64,000 bases of DNA from assembly GCF_001673535.1 (NCBI RefSeq), contig NZ_LZLY01000143.1, positions 36,925-100,924 of the forward strand, in the 5' to 3' direction. Below the pieces are notes generated by a model. The model ran no database searches. It was not told the origin of the DNA and worked only from the letters and a program-made list of their open reading frames with translations. Position 1 is the stretch's first letter; each line of letters starts with the position of its first letter. Origin of the DNA: Mycobacterium sp. 1081908.1. GTDB taxonomy: Bacteria > Actinomycetota > Actinomycetes > Mycobacteriales > Mycobacteriaceae. This document shows, piece after piece, positions 15,915 to 24,040 of the stretch. Made by a program: the position numbers and the translations under genes.

Positions 15915-16720
15915 GTGCCACGGGGCGAGTCGCCGGCAAGCGGGTGCTGATAACCGGCGCAGCGCGGGGAATGGGCCGCAGCCACGCCGTGCGGCTGGCC
16001 GAGGAGGGGGCCGACCTGATCCTGGTCGACATCTGCGCCTCGCTGCCGGAGATCGAGTATCCCCTCGCCTCCCGCGCGGATCTGGAGGAGACCGCGCGGC
16101 TGGTCGAAAAGCAGGACCGGCGCGCGGTCCTGCGCGTGGTGGACATCCGCGACGCGGCGGCCCTGGCCTCGGCGGTCGACGACGGCGTCGCCGAGCTCGG
16201 CCGGCTGGACGCCGCCGTGGCCAACGCCGGGGTGCTGACCGTCGGCACCTGGGACACCACGACGTCGGAGCAGTGGCGCACCGTCGTCGACGTCAATCTC
16301 ATCGGCACCTGGAACACCTGCGCCGCCGCGCTCCCCCACCTCGTCGGCCAGGGCGGCAGCCTGATCCTCGTCAGTTCATCGGCCGGGCTGAAGGGCACCC
16401 CTCTGCACCTTCCGTACACGGCGTCCAAACACGGCGTCGTCGGGTTGAGCCGCGCGCTGGCCAATGAGCTTGCCGCACAGAGCGTCCGCGTCAACACCGT
16501 GCACCCCACCGGCGTGGAGACGGGGATGCGCCCGGATTCGATGCACGCGCTCCTCGCCGAACAGCGACCCGACTTGGTCCCGATCTTCCTCAACGCCCTG
16601 CCCACCCTGATGGCCGAACCGATCGACATCAGCAACGCGGTGCTGTTTTTGGTGTCCGACGAGTCCCGGTTCGTCACCGGACTGGAGTTCAAGGTGGACG
16701 CCGGCGTCACGCTGCGCTAG
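15911..16720 (+). CDS. Mycofactocin-coupled SDR-family oxidoreductase (2)
   Basis: 269 residues with the same signature as the gene before it: TGAARGMGRSHAVRLAEEGAD, LVDICASLP, VANAGVLTVG, LVSSSAGLKG and YTASKHGVVGL. Overlap with the first SDR is 4 bp (ATGA). The pair may act on successive steps or form one hetero-complex. It ends 32 bp before the CMD gene, which has its own purine-rich ribosome site. Confidence 0.88.
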   Translation: MSATGRVAGKRVLITGAARGMGRSHAVRLAEEGADLILVDICASLPEIEYPLASRADLEETARLVEKQDRRAVLRVVDIRDAAALASAVDDGVAELGRLDAAVANAGVLTVGTWDTTTSEQWRTVVDVNLIGTWNTCAAALPHLVGQGGSLILVSSSAGLKGTPLHLPYTASKHGVVGLSRALANELAAQSVRVNTVHPTGVETGMRPDSMHALLAEQRPDLVPIFLNALPTLMAEPIDISNAVLFLVSDESRFVTGLEFKVDAGVTLR

Positions 16721-16752
16721 GCGGTCACACCCCAACGCGGAGAGCAGGTTTC

Positions 16753-17550
16753 ATGACAGAACGTTCACAGCGGGGGCTGCGTCAGTTCGCCGATGTGATG
16801 ACGGTGCCCGCGCCGGAGGATCCGACCCCGACGACCCGGATCCTGATCGAGTTCGTCTTCGCCGAAGTCTGGTCGCGGCCGACCTTGAGCCGCAGGGACC
16901 GGCGATTCGTCACGCTGCCCTGCGTCGCGGCCGCCGACGCCGAAGGGCCCCTGCAGGACCACGTGTACGCGGCGTTGAACAGCGGCGACCTGACCATCAC
17001 CGAGATGCGCGAAACTGTGCTGCATTTCGCGGTATACGCCGGGTGGCCCAAGGCGTCCCGGTTCAACATGGCCGTCGACGCGCAGTGGGAGCGGATCCAT
17101 CGCGAGCGCGGCCTGGCGGTGCCGCCGCCCGAGCCGCTGCTACCGCTGGTCACGCCGAGCGATCCGGAGAGCCGGCTGGCGAGCGGGGAGGAATGCTTCA
17201 AGGCGGTCAATTGCATTCCGTTCGTGCCGATTCGGGACAACCCCTACTCCGGTGCGGGGATTTTGAACTTCGTGTTCGGTGAGATGTGGCTGCGGCCGGG
17301 ACTGGGAATGAAGGAGCGGCGCCTGGTGACGGTCGCCTGTGTGGCCATCCAGGACGCGCCCATCCCGATACTGAGCCACGTCTACGCCGCGCTCAAGAGC
17401 CGCGACGTCTCCTTCGACGAGATGGACGAACTGGCCCTGCATTTCGCCGCCTACTACGGCTGGCCGAAGGCCGCCCACCTGAGCCAGGTGATCGGCGAGC
17501 AGAAGCAGCGCGTCTCGGCCGAATGGCACGCGGAAGCCACCGCGACGTGA
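16753..17550 (+). CDS. Carboxymuconolactone-decarboxylase-like protein, duplicated domain
   Basis: 265 residues made of two CMD-like halves. Each has the pattern I-F-x-F-G/A-E-x-W-R-P (EFVFAEVWSRPTLSRRDRR and NFVFGEMWLRPGLGMKERR), a V-T-x-x-C-V-A strand, DHVYAAL/SHVYAAL, and LHFAVYAGWPKA/LHFAAYYGWPKA. The AhpD CxxC is absent, so a peroxiredoxin-partner role is unlikely. The repeated His and Glu suggest an isomerase/lactonase-like site. It overlaps the ALDH gene by 4 bp (GTGA), tying it to the operon. Confidence 0.8.
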   Translation: MTERSQRGLRQFADVMTVPAPEDPTPTTRILIEFVFAEVWSRPTLSRRDRRFVTLPCVAAADAEGPLQDHVYAALNSGDLTITEMRETVLHFAVYAGWPKASRFNMAVDAQWERIHRERGLAVPPPEPLLPLVTPSDPESRLASGEECFKAVNCIPFVPIRDNPYSGAGILNFVFGEMWLRPGLGMKERRLVTVACVAIQDAPIPILSHVYAALKSRDVSFDEMDELALHFAAYYGWPKAAHLSQVIGEQKQRVSAEWHAEATAT

Positions 17551-18995
17551 ACTCGCCGCTGTCCGGGGGGCTGTTGATCGCCGGCGACCGCGTCACCCGG
17601 TCTTCCGGCGGCGCCCACCAGCACATCTACCCCGCCACCGGCCAACCCAACGCGAGCGTGCAACTGGCGGGGACCGCCGAGATCGACGACGCCGTCGCCT
17701 CGGGCTGGCGGGCCCATCGAGAATGGATGTCGCTCACCGCCGATCGCCGGCGGGAGAAGTTGATCGATCTGGCCGACGCCGTGCATGACGACCTCGACGA
17801 GCTGGCCCGGCTCAACGTGCACGACTACGCCGTCCCGATCTCGCTGGCCGGCAACGCGATTCTGCTCGAAAGATTTCTGCGCCACTTCGCGGGCTACGTC
17901 GACAAACCGCACGGCATCAGTACGCCGGTGGCCGAATCGTTCGACGTCAACCTCGTCGAACGCGAGCCCTACGGCGTCGTCGGCGTCATCACCCCGTGGA
18001 ACGGCGCACTGGTGGTGATCGCGTCATGCGTCGCCCCGGCGTTGGCGGCGGGCAACGCCGTCGTGCTCAAGCCGTCGGAGGTGGCGCCGTTCGCCGCGCT
18101 GCGGTTCGGCGAGTTGTGCATCGCGGCCGGCCTCCCGGCCGGGCTCGTCAACGTGGTGCCCGCCGGACCCGAGGGCGGCGACGCCCTGGTCCGGCACCCG
18201 GGCATCCGCAAGGTGCACTTCACCGGCGGCGCCGCGACCGCCCGCAAGGTCCTCGTGGCGGCGGCGGCGAACCTGACGCCGGTGGTCGCCGAGCTCGGCG
18301 GCAAGTCGGCGATGATCGTCTTCGACGACGCCGACCTCGACGCGGCGGCCATGCTGTCGGCGCACCAGGGCCCGCTGATCCAGTCGGGACAGAGCTGCGC
18401 CTGCGCGAGCCGGGTCCTGGTGCACGAATCCGTCTACGACGCGTTCGCCGAGCGGCTCGTCGGCGTCGTCAAAAACGCCAAGGCGGGCGACCCGCTGGAC
18501 CCCGGCGTGGTGTTCGGGCCCGTCATCAGCCGCGCCGCCGCCGATCGCATCATCGCCGAGATCGACGACGCGGTGGCCAGCAAGGCGGGTGAATTGCTCA
18601 CCGGCGGAAGCAGATTGAGCGGTGAGCTGGCGGCGGGGTACTACATCGAGCCGACGGTCTTCGGCGGCGTGGACAACGCGTCCCCGCTGGCCCAAACGGA
18701 GACCTTCGGCCCGGTCGTGTCCCTGATGAAGTTCAGCAGCGAGGCAGAAGCGGTGCGCATCGCCAACGACACGCCATACGGTTTGAACGCCTTCGTCCAG
18801 ACGCGCGACCTCACCCGCGCGCATCGGATGGCCCGCCGGCTCGAGGCGGGCTCGGTGTGGATCAACACGTTCAGCGATATCTCGCCGCAGGGACCGTACG
18901 GCGGTTTCAAACAAAGCGGCTTCGGCCGCACCGGCGGCGTGGACGGCCTCTACGAATTCCTGCAACCCAAGAACATTCGAATCGGAATGGGCTGA
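17547..18995 (+). CDS. Aldehyde dehydrogenase (NAD(P)+)
   Basis: 482 residues of the ALDH superfamily. PYGVVGVITPWNGALV and VVLKPSEVAP are cofactor-site segments, FTGGAATARKVLVAAA is the Rossmann G-motif, VAELGGKSAMIVFDDADLD holds the general-base Glu, and QSGQSCACASRVLVHE contains the catalytic Cys. The C-terminal signature is NTFSDISPQGPYGGFKQSG. GTG 17547 overlaps the CMD stop (GTGA). It would oxidise the aldehyde made by the upstream SDRs to an acid. Confidence 0.9.
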   Translation: MNSPLSGGLLIAGDRVTRSSGGAHQHIYPATGQPNASVQLAGTAEIDDAVASGWRAHREWMSLTADRRREKLIDLADAVHDDLDELARLNVHDYAVPISLAGNAILLERFLRHFAGYVDKPHGISTPVAESFDVNLVEREPYGVVGVITPWNGALVVIASCVAPALAAGNAVVLKPSEVAPFAALRFGELCIAAGLPAGLVNVVPAGPEGGDALVRHPGIRKVHFTGGAATARKVLVAAAANLTPVVAELGGKSAMIVFDDADLDAAAMLSAHQGPLIQSGQSCACASRVLVHESVYDAFAERLVGVVKNAKAGDPLDPGVVFGPVISRAAADRIIAEIDDAVASKAGELLTGGSRLSGELAAGYYIEPTVFGGVDNASPLAQTETFGPVVSLMKFSSEAEAVRIANDTPYGLNAFVQTRDLTRAHRMARRLEAGSVWINTFSDISPQGPYGGFKQSGFGRTGGVDGLYEFLQPKNIRIGMG

Positions 18996-19013
18996 AGCGT
19001 TTAGAGTTCGAGG

Positions 19014-19337
19014 ATGGCCGGAAACGTGGCGGTGATCGGGGCGGGACCGGGCGGGCTCGTCGCCGCGCGCTGGCTGGCATCGCAGGGTTTCGAGCCGACC
19101 ATCTTCGAGCGGTCGTCCATGCCCGGCGGGCAGTGGGCGGGGCTGGACGGCCGAAGCGGCGTGTGGCCAAGCATGCGTACGAACAGCAGCCGCGTCCTGA
19201 CGGCCTTCAGCGACCTCGAGCACGAGACCGACCTCGTCTACCCGTCCAACCGCGACAATTTCCACTATTGCGTCGCTACACGTTCGCTGACCGAGCGGGA
19301 GCGCAAGCATTTGTCACTGCTGCAAACGGCCGGCTAG
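19014..19337 (+). pseudogene. Truncated flavin-containing monooxygenase (N-terminal fragment)
   Basis: 107 codons. Residues 1-82 are a clear FMO/BVMO N-terminus: VAVIGAGPGGLVAARWLASQ (FAD Rossmann), ERSSMPGGQWAGLDG and TNSSRVLTAFSDLEHE. A normal protein is over 400 residues. After YPSNRD the sequence changes to FHYCVATRSLTERERKHLSLLQTAG and stops. The tail SLTERERKHLSLL resembles the C-terminal helix of MarR regulators, so a deletion may have fused two gene ends. It is 18 bp after the ALDH stop, so the ancestral operon probably ended in an intact monooxygenase. No NADPH site remains, so it is unlikely to be active. Confidence 0.75.
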
Positions 19338-19345
19338 ATCAACGT

Positions 19346-20173
19346 TTACGCCAGTCGCGCGAACTCGGCACGCAGCTCGTCCAAACGACGCAGCGTCTCG
19401 TCGCGAGGCTCCGTCGGTAGCTCGATCAAAACGTGCTCCACGCCCAGCGGCGGGTAGCCCTCCAGCGCCTCCGCCGTGTGCTCGCCCATGTGGATGTTGA
19501 TCACCGGCACGTCGGGGCCGGCGGTGTCGCGCAGTTTGCCGAGCTGACCCGACAGGGCATCCGGCGATGGGCTCATCGCGAGCCAACCGGCATTCAGCCG
19601 GGCGATGCGGTTGAAAGCCCCCGGCCCGCCGCCCACGTACAGCGGCGGATGCGGCTTCGTCACCGGCTTGGGCCAACTGTAGATCGGATCGAAGTTCACG
19701 AATTCGCCGTGGAATTCGGCCTTTTCCTGCGTCCAGATCTCAATCATCGCGTCCAGCCGCTCGTCCACCGTCCGGCCCCGTACCGCCGGATCGACGCCGT
19801 GGTTGGCGATCTCTTCGCGCAGCCAACCCACACCCACACCGAAGCGGAATCGCCCACGCGACACCAGATCAAGCGAGACGACCTCCTTGGCCGTCAGGAT
19901 CGGATCGCGCTGCGGAACCAACGCGATTCCCGTGCCCACGACAAGTTCCTGGGTCGCGACCGCCGCCGCCGTCAACGCCACGAACGGATCCAGCGTCCGG
20001 TAGTACTTCCGCGGAATCGGGCCACCCATCGGGTATGGCGTCTTGGCGTCGACCGGGATGTGCGAGTGCTCGGCCAGGAACAGGGCGGCAAACCCGCGCT
20101 CCTCGAGCGCCTGGCCCAGCTCGACCGGGCCGATTCCTTCGTCGGTAACGAATGTCAGGACGCCGATGCGCAT
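19346..20173 (-). CDS. LLM-class F420-dependent oxidoreductase
   Basis: 275 residues. MRIGVLTFVTDEGIGPVELG, FLAEHSHIP, TLDPFVALTAAAVATQELVVGTG and VVSLDLVSRGRFRFGVGVGW follow the TIGR03619-type F420 fold. The C-terminal half binds the substrate and is not diagnostic. ATG 20173 is chosen because MRIGVLTF begins the first barrel strand; an upstream in-frame start lacks similarity. Two bp separate it from the stop of the upstream membrane-protein gene, so they are co-transcribed. Confidence 0.85.
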   Translation of the reverse strand: MRIGVLTFVTDEGIGPVELGQALEERGFAALFLAEHSHIPVDAKTPYPMGGPIPRKYYRTLDPFVALTAAAVATQELVVGTGIALVPQRDPILTAKEVVSLDLVSRGRFRFGVGVGWLREEIANHGVDPAVRGRTVDERLDAMIEIWTQEKAEFHGEFVNFDPIYSWPKPVTKPHPPLYVGGGPGAFNRIARLNAGWLAMSPSPDALSGQLGKLRDTAGPDVPVINIHMGEHTAEALEGYPPLGVEHVLIELPTEPRDETLRRLDELRAEFARLA

Positions 20174-20175
20174 GG

Positions 20176-20565
20176 TCACTCCGTTTTCTCCCCACCCGGG
20201 GCCCGTCGAGTCGCGCCCCAAAGCCCAACGCCGATACCGACGGCGGCGCCCCCGAGCCCGATAAGCCGCTGCGACGGCTTCAGTTCATCATGCACACTCA
20301 TCCCGCCGAGCAGGTCAGCCGCATCGGCGCCGCCGGAGGCAAGAAACCAGCCGCGGGTGCCCTTGCCGCGCAGCGCCGCCGCGGCGAGCAGCCCGCCGAT
20401 CAACGCATCGCGATAGCCCATGGAACGCAGCAGCAGTCGCGCCGTCGGCGTCGGCTCCTCCGGATCGCCCCACAACCGGTTCGCCCGGAGCGGGTCGACG
20501 AGGAAGGAGATGCCCGACGCCAGTCGAATGCTGCCCGCGACAAGCGCGGCCCGGTCGATTGCCAT
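20176..20565 (-). CDS. Small membrane protein, DUF4267-like
   Basis: 129 residues. Three or four short hydrophobic stretches: AALVAGSIRLASGISFLV, YRDALIGGLLAAAAL, WFLASGGADAADLLGG and LIGLGGAAVGIGVGLWG. The arrangement, with an Arg-rich region between helices 1 and 2, resembles DUF4267 proteins that often sit beside oxidoreductases. Function unknown. First gene of a two-gene unit with the LLM enzyme; its promoter faces the dyad-rich region at 20.6 kb. Confidence 0.65.
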   Translation of the reverse strand: MAIDRAALVAGSIRLASGISFLVDPLRANRLWGDPEEPTPTARLLLRSMGYRDALIGGLLAAAALRGKGTRGWFLASGGADAADLLGGMSVHDELKPSQRLIGLGGAAVGIGVGLWGATRRAPGGEKTE

Positions 20566-20620
20566 GGCCCGCAGCCTAGAGCCAATCGCGTGGGTTCACG
20601 AGTATGAGGGTTTGGCGGCC

Positions 20621-20656
20621 AGTGAACTAGGGTTCACTGAAATCGTCGTTTTCAAG
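20621..20656. promoter_or_regulatory. Perfect inverted repeat plus overlapping second dyad upstream of tetR1
   Basis: AGTGAACTAGGGTTCACT (20621-20638) is a perfect 7-4-7 inverted repeat. Directly after it TGAAATCG-TCG-TTTTCA (20638-20654) forms another dyad of the same kind as the one between the two tetR genes. They lie 56-90 bp from the minus-strand gene start at 20565 and about 300 bp before tetR1. The rest of 20566-20959 shows no gene I can support. Confidence 0.55.
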
Positions 20657-20959
20657 TAGATTTTTTGGCCTGAGCGACGCGCGAAAAAGTTGCGGTACGG
20701 GGGCAGATGTCAGCAAACCCGTTCGCACGAAACGCAATTGCCTTATCCCTGTTAACAACACGCGAGTGGCCCCGCCAAAACCGCCGAGACCAGCCACAAG
20801 TCCACTAACACGATTTCAAGCGAAACAATTGTGCATTCGTCTAATAGTGGTCGTGGCCAACATTTCCCTGGCGATCGCGCTCACGTTATGCAAACTCACC
20901 GGAAACAGGGACCCCGAAAGCAGTGTGGGCGGACGATCAGCAGATTATTTTTACTACCT

Positions 20960-21652
20960 ATGACGGGACAGGGGGATCCGCGAGCGCGTCCGCAGCCGTA
21001 CGCCAGCCACACGGTCACGCCACGACGCAAGAAGCTTGCGCCCGACCCCGACGTGCGCCGCGCGATTGTGGACGCCGCCTCGAAATCGGTTCGGGAGCAG
21101 GGGGTTCGGGGGCTCAGCGTCGCCACCGTGCTGGAGCGCGCGCAGCTGAGCACCCGCGCCTTCTACCGGCATTTTGAGTCCAAGGACCAATTGGTTGCCG
21201 CGGTCTTTCTGGAGATGACACGCAGTGAGGTGACGCGGCTGCGGGACAAGATGTCGGAAGCCACCGACCCGATCGAGGCGGTCGCCGCGTGGATCGACGG
21301 CCGGCTCGACCTCGCGTTCGACGAGGACATCCGGGCGGAGCTGCGGCAGGTGTCGCTGGAGGCCCAATCGAAAGCGTTCTCCACTCCCGAGATGGTCACG
21401 CCCGCGTATGGCGCCATCCTCGAGCCGCTCGTCGAGCAGCTCCAGCGGGGCCTGGAACTCGGCGTGTTCAAGGACATCGTCCCCGCGGTCGCGGCCAAGT
21501 CGATACATGGCGTCGTGTGGGCCGGTACCCAGCGGCAGTGGGCGACGCACCATTGGGACCGCGACGACGTCCGCGACCGCGCGGTGCGGTTCTGCCTGCG
21601 TGGGCTGGGCGTGGCGCCACACACGATCGAACAAGTTACGGCCGCGAGTTAG
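20960..21652 (+). CDS. TetR-family regulator (first of a tandem pair)
   Basis: 230 residues. HTH region RRAIVDAASKSVREQGVRGLSVATVLERAQLSTRAFYRHFESKDQLVAAVF is textbook TetR. The C-terminal domain is shared almost residue for residue with the next gene (QSKAFSTPEM, PAYGAILEPLVEQL, KSIHGVVWAGTQRQWATH, RFCLRGLGVAPHTIE), so this is a tandem duplication. ATG 20960 follows an AT-rich stretch with no clear ribosome site, suggesting a leaderless mRNA. Ligand unknown. Confidence 0.88.
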   Translation: MTGQGDPRARPQPYASHTVTPRRKKLAPDPDVRRAIVDAASKSVREQGVRGLSVATVLERAQLSTRAFYRHFESKDQLVAAVFLEMTRSEVTRLRDKMSEATDPIEAVAAWIDGRLDLAFDEDIRAELRQVSLEAQSKAFSTPEMVTPAYGAILEPLVEQLQRGLELGVFKDIVPAVAAKSIHGVVWAGTQRQWATHHWDRDDVRDRAVRFCLRGLGVAPHTIEQVTAAS

Positions 21653-21662
21653 GTAGCGCGAA

Positions 21663-21682
21663 GTGAAATCGATAGTTTTCAC
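21663..21682. promoter_or_regulatory. Inverted repeat between the two tetR genes
   Basis: GTGAAATCGATAGTTTTCAC (21663-21682) pairs GTGAAA with TTTCAC. It shares TGAAATCG...TTTTCA with the dyad at 20638-20654, with one base more in the spacer. Likely an operator for one or both adjacent TetR proteins. Confidence 0.5.
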
Positions 21683-21776
21683 CGTGCCTGAAATTGAAGG
21701 TTTCCGGCAGCGGTTCGGCGGGGTACCTAGGCACCTATGAAACGTCTGTATAACCGGACCTCCCTGGTCTGACCCG

Positions 21777-22439
21777 ATGACCAGCTCATTAGCGCAACGA
21801 CGTAACAAGCTCGCCCCCGATCCCGACGTGCGGTGCGCCATCTTGGACGCCGCCTCCAAGTCCATGCACGACCACGGGGTTCGGGGACTCAGTGTCGCTG
21901 CCGTGCTGGAACGCGCGCAGCTCAGCACCCGCGCCTTCTACCGCCACTTCGACTCCAAGGATCAGCTGGTCGCGGCGGTCTTTGTCGAGCTGGCCCGCAT
22001 CGAGACCCAGCGGTTGAGGAGCAAGATGGCGCACACGGCCAACCCGGTCGAAGCGGTGGTCGCCTGGGTCGACGGGCGCCTCGAGCTCGCATTCGGCGAG
22101 AACGGCGAGTCCGATGCGCGACGCCTCTCTCTGGAGGCTCATTCGAAAGCGTTCTCCTCCCCGGAGATGGCCGCGCCCGCATACGGCGCGATACTCGAGC
22201 CGCTTATCGAGCAGCTCGAGCGCGGCCTCGAACTCGGAATGTTCGAGGACATCGTTCCGTCGACCGCCGCGAAATCGATCCACGGCGTCGTGTGGGCGGG
22301 CACCCAGCGGCAGTGGGCAACGCATCGGTGGGACCGCGCCGTGGTTCGCGAACGCGCGCTGCGGTTCTGCCTGCGCGGCCTGGGCGTTGCGCCCCAGACG
22401 ATCGAACGGATCACCGCCGGCGAAGCGCCCGCGGGTTAG
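21777..22439 (+). CDS. TetR-family regulator (second of a tandem pair)
   Basis: 220 residues, close paralog of the upstream gene: RCAILDAASKSMHDHGVRGLSVAAVLERAQLSTRAFYRHFDSKDQL in the HTH and the same effector domain (HSKAFSSPEM, PAYGAILEPLIEQLERGLELGMF). Differences concentrate around residues 70-110, possibly changing the ligand. A TATAAC box (21749-21754) is a plausible -10 about 20 bp before the ATG. It converges on the small membrane-protein gene, with stop codons adjacent. Confidence 0.88.
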   Translation: MTSSLAQRRNKLAPDPDVRCAILDAASKSMHDHGVRGLSVAAVLERAQLSTRAFYRHFDSKDQLVAAVFVELARIETQRLRSKMAHTANPVEAVVAWVDGRLELAFGENGESDARRLSLEAHSKAFSSPEMAAPAYGAILEPLIEQLERGLELGMFEDIVPSTAAKSIHGVVWAGTQRQWATHRWDRAVVRERALRFCLRGLGVAPQTIERITAGEAPAG

Positions 22440-22730
22440 TTACCTGGCCGGGCAGGCATCGGCGATTTGGATTGAAGCCGGCCACAGCGCCGCCGTCAGG
22501 CCGAAGGCCGCCACGTCGGAGGCCGTCGGGAACACGTTTTCCAGTCGCGCCTGAATCCGCTGCGTCGCCTCGGTGTGCGCGAGCGCCCAGACGAAGCCGA
22601 TGGACAGGTACGGGATCGCGAGCCACAGCGCGACCTCGAGCAGCGCCCCGACGCTGACCTCGTACTGCAGCGCGCGCCGAAGCAAATCCATCGCGCGCTC
22701 GATTCGGCCGCCGTCCGGCTCGACTGACAT
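22440..22730 (-). CDS. Small hypothetical membrane-associated protein
   Basis: 96 residues starting MSVEPDGGRIERAMDLLRRA. The central hydrophobic run LLEVALWLAIPYLSIGFVWALA probably crosses the membrane, and a second weaker one (VAAFGLTAALWPASI) lies near the C-terminus. No family recognised. It is divergent from the DUF732 gene with 45 bp between starts. Conserved start inferred because upstream codons to 22850 are Arg/Gly-rich with no domain. Confidence 0.6.
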   Translation of the reverse strand: MSVEPDGGRIERAMDLLRRALQYEVSVGALLEVALWLAIPYLSIGFVWALAHTEATQRIQARLENVFPTASDVAAFGLTAALWPASIQIADACPAR

Positions 22731-22775
22731 ACGTGAGGTTCTCACAATCGCTCGGCGATGGCTACGATGGCCGTC

Positions 22776-23369
22776 ATGGCCGAGCCGTCCCCGGCTGCCG
22801 ACGAAACGTTCGGGCTCAACCGCGCCGAGACCGTTGCCGTACCCAATCACGCGGCGTCGGATGAAGCCGACCGCACGTCGGCGCGCGACTACGACGACGC
22901 CGTCGGGGGCGAACCGCCGGCCGATCGCGAATCATGGAGCGCCACATGGCGTAAGGCCGGCGTGCTACTGATGGGCGGCCTCGGGTTGGCCGTGGTGATC
23001 GTGCTGGGCTTCTGGCTGTTCACCCCGCCGGCGAAGGCACCGCAGCCGGCCGCGCCCAAGCCCGGCTCGACCGCACCCGCGGCGCCGTCGGCGTCAGCGG
23101 CCGGGCCGTCGTCCATCGTGTCCACGGCGGATCAGGACAACAAATACGTGCAAAACCTGAACGATCACGGCATCTCGTTTGCCAATCCCGAGGCCGCCAT
23201 TCACAACGGCAAGGTGGTGTGCGACGACATCCGCCAGGGGATGACGGTGCCACAGATAGTCGGGGCGTTCCGGACGAGCAATCCGGGGCTCGACGCCGAT
23301 ACCTACGTGACGATCTCCGTCCACGCGTACTGTCCGCAAAACGCCAACCTGGTTGGCCCGGCGTCCTAG
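22776..23369 (+). CDS. DUF732 protein with one transmembrane segment
   Basis: 197 residues. A cytoplasmic acidic N-terminus of about 70 residues is followed by one membrane helix (VLLMGGLGLAVVIVLGFWLF), a Pro/Ala/Ser linker and an external DUF732 domain: DNKYVQNLNDHGISFANPEAAIHNGKVVCDDIRQGMT ending HAYCP. The two Cys (VVCDD and AYCPQ) would form the family disulfide. DUF732 proteins are common exported mycobacterial proteins of unknown role. TACGAT (22763-22768) seven bases before ATG 22776 fits a leaderless start; ATGs at 22758 and 22767 are alternatives. Confidence 0.75.
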   Translation: MAEPSPAADETFGLNRAETVAVPNHAASDEADRTSARDYDDAVGGEPPADRESWSATWRKAGVLLMGGLGLAVVIVLGFWLFTPPAKAPQPAAPKPGSTAPAAPSASAAGPSSIVSTADQDNKYVQNLNDHGISFANPEAAIHNGKVVCDDIRQGMTVPQIVGAFRTSNPGLDADTYVTISVHAYCPQNANLVGPAS

Positions 23370-23561
23370 GATTCTGTACGGACCGCCGCCGCCATGACAG
23401 ACTGCGACATCGGCCATTGACGTGTCGTTGAACTCCGGAGCCGCAAACGGTGCGATATTGATTGGACTTGGGGTTGCCTGGGGAGCCCGGGCGAGGGGTC
23501 GGCGTGATCCACGAAGCGCGCGCGCCCTTGGCGACCATCCGGGAGTCAGAGGAGGCCGTGC

Positions 23562-24029
23562 ATGACGGGCAGCCAAACCAGGCAGACGCCGGTTGGGGTC
23601 CTCATCGGAGGGGCGGCGCTCGCGGTGGCCGCCCTGGCCGGTCTCATCTCAGTCGGCGTGTACCTGTCACGAGACAAAACGGCGATGTCGCCCGGGCCGG
23701 CAACGGTGACGGTCAGCGCCTCGAGCGCGGCCAACGCCCCGGCCGACGGGGCGGACGCTCAATTCCTGTCCACGCTGGACAGTTACGGCATCACGGACAG
23801 CGGCAAGGCGGCCATCCGCCAGCGGTTCATGGAGCTCGGCCACCACACCTGCTTCCTGATGTTGCCGCCGCGGCCCGAGCCCCTCGAGTCCACGGTGAAC
23901 AACATCCTGGCCGCACAGAACCAGGACAAGGCCGCGGGTAACCCGTGGCCGAAGGGGTTCAGTCATGACGACGCCCTGCATTTGGCCCAGGCCGCCGTCG
24001 TTGCGTACTGCCCGGGCGCGGCGAAGTAG
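23562..24029 (+). CDS. DUF732-like exported protein
   Basis: 155 residues: short N-terminus, one membrane/signal helix (VGVLIGGAALAVAALAGLISVGVYL), Ser/Ala/Pro linker, then a DUF732-type domain (ADAQFLSTLDSYGITDSGKAAI ... HHTCFLML ... AQAAVVAYCPGAAK) with two Cys. The spacing differs from the upstream DUF732 protein, so it is a divergent relative, not a recent copy. It is followed 11 bp later by the amidase gene, probably in one transcript. The gap 23370-23561 shows nothing else. Confidence 0.7.
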   Translation: MTGSQTRQTPVGVLIGGAALAVAALAGLISVGVYLSRDKTAMSPGPATVTVSASSAANAPADGADAQFLSTLDSYGITDSGKAAIRQRFMELGHHTCFLMLPPRPEPLESTVNNILAAQNQDKAAGNPWPKGFSHDDALHLAQAAVVAYCPGAAK

Positions 24030-24040
24030 GGGCGTCGGCC

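Noticed and set aside
20766..20963. 65-codon + strand frame before tetR1
   Set aside because: Ends at the tetR1 start, has one hydrophobic stretch only, and no start signals; the region carries operator-like dyads instead.
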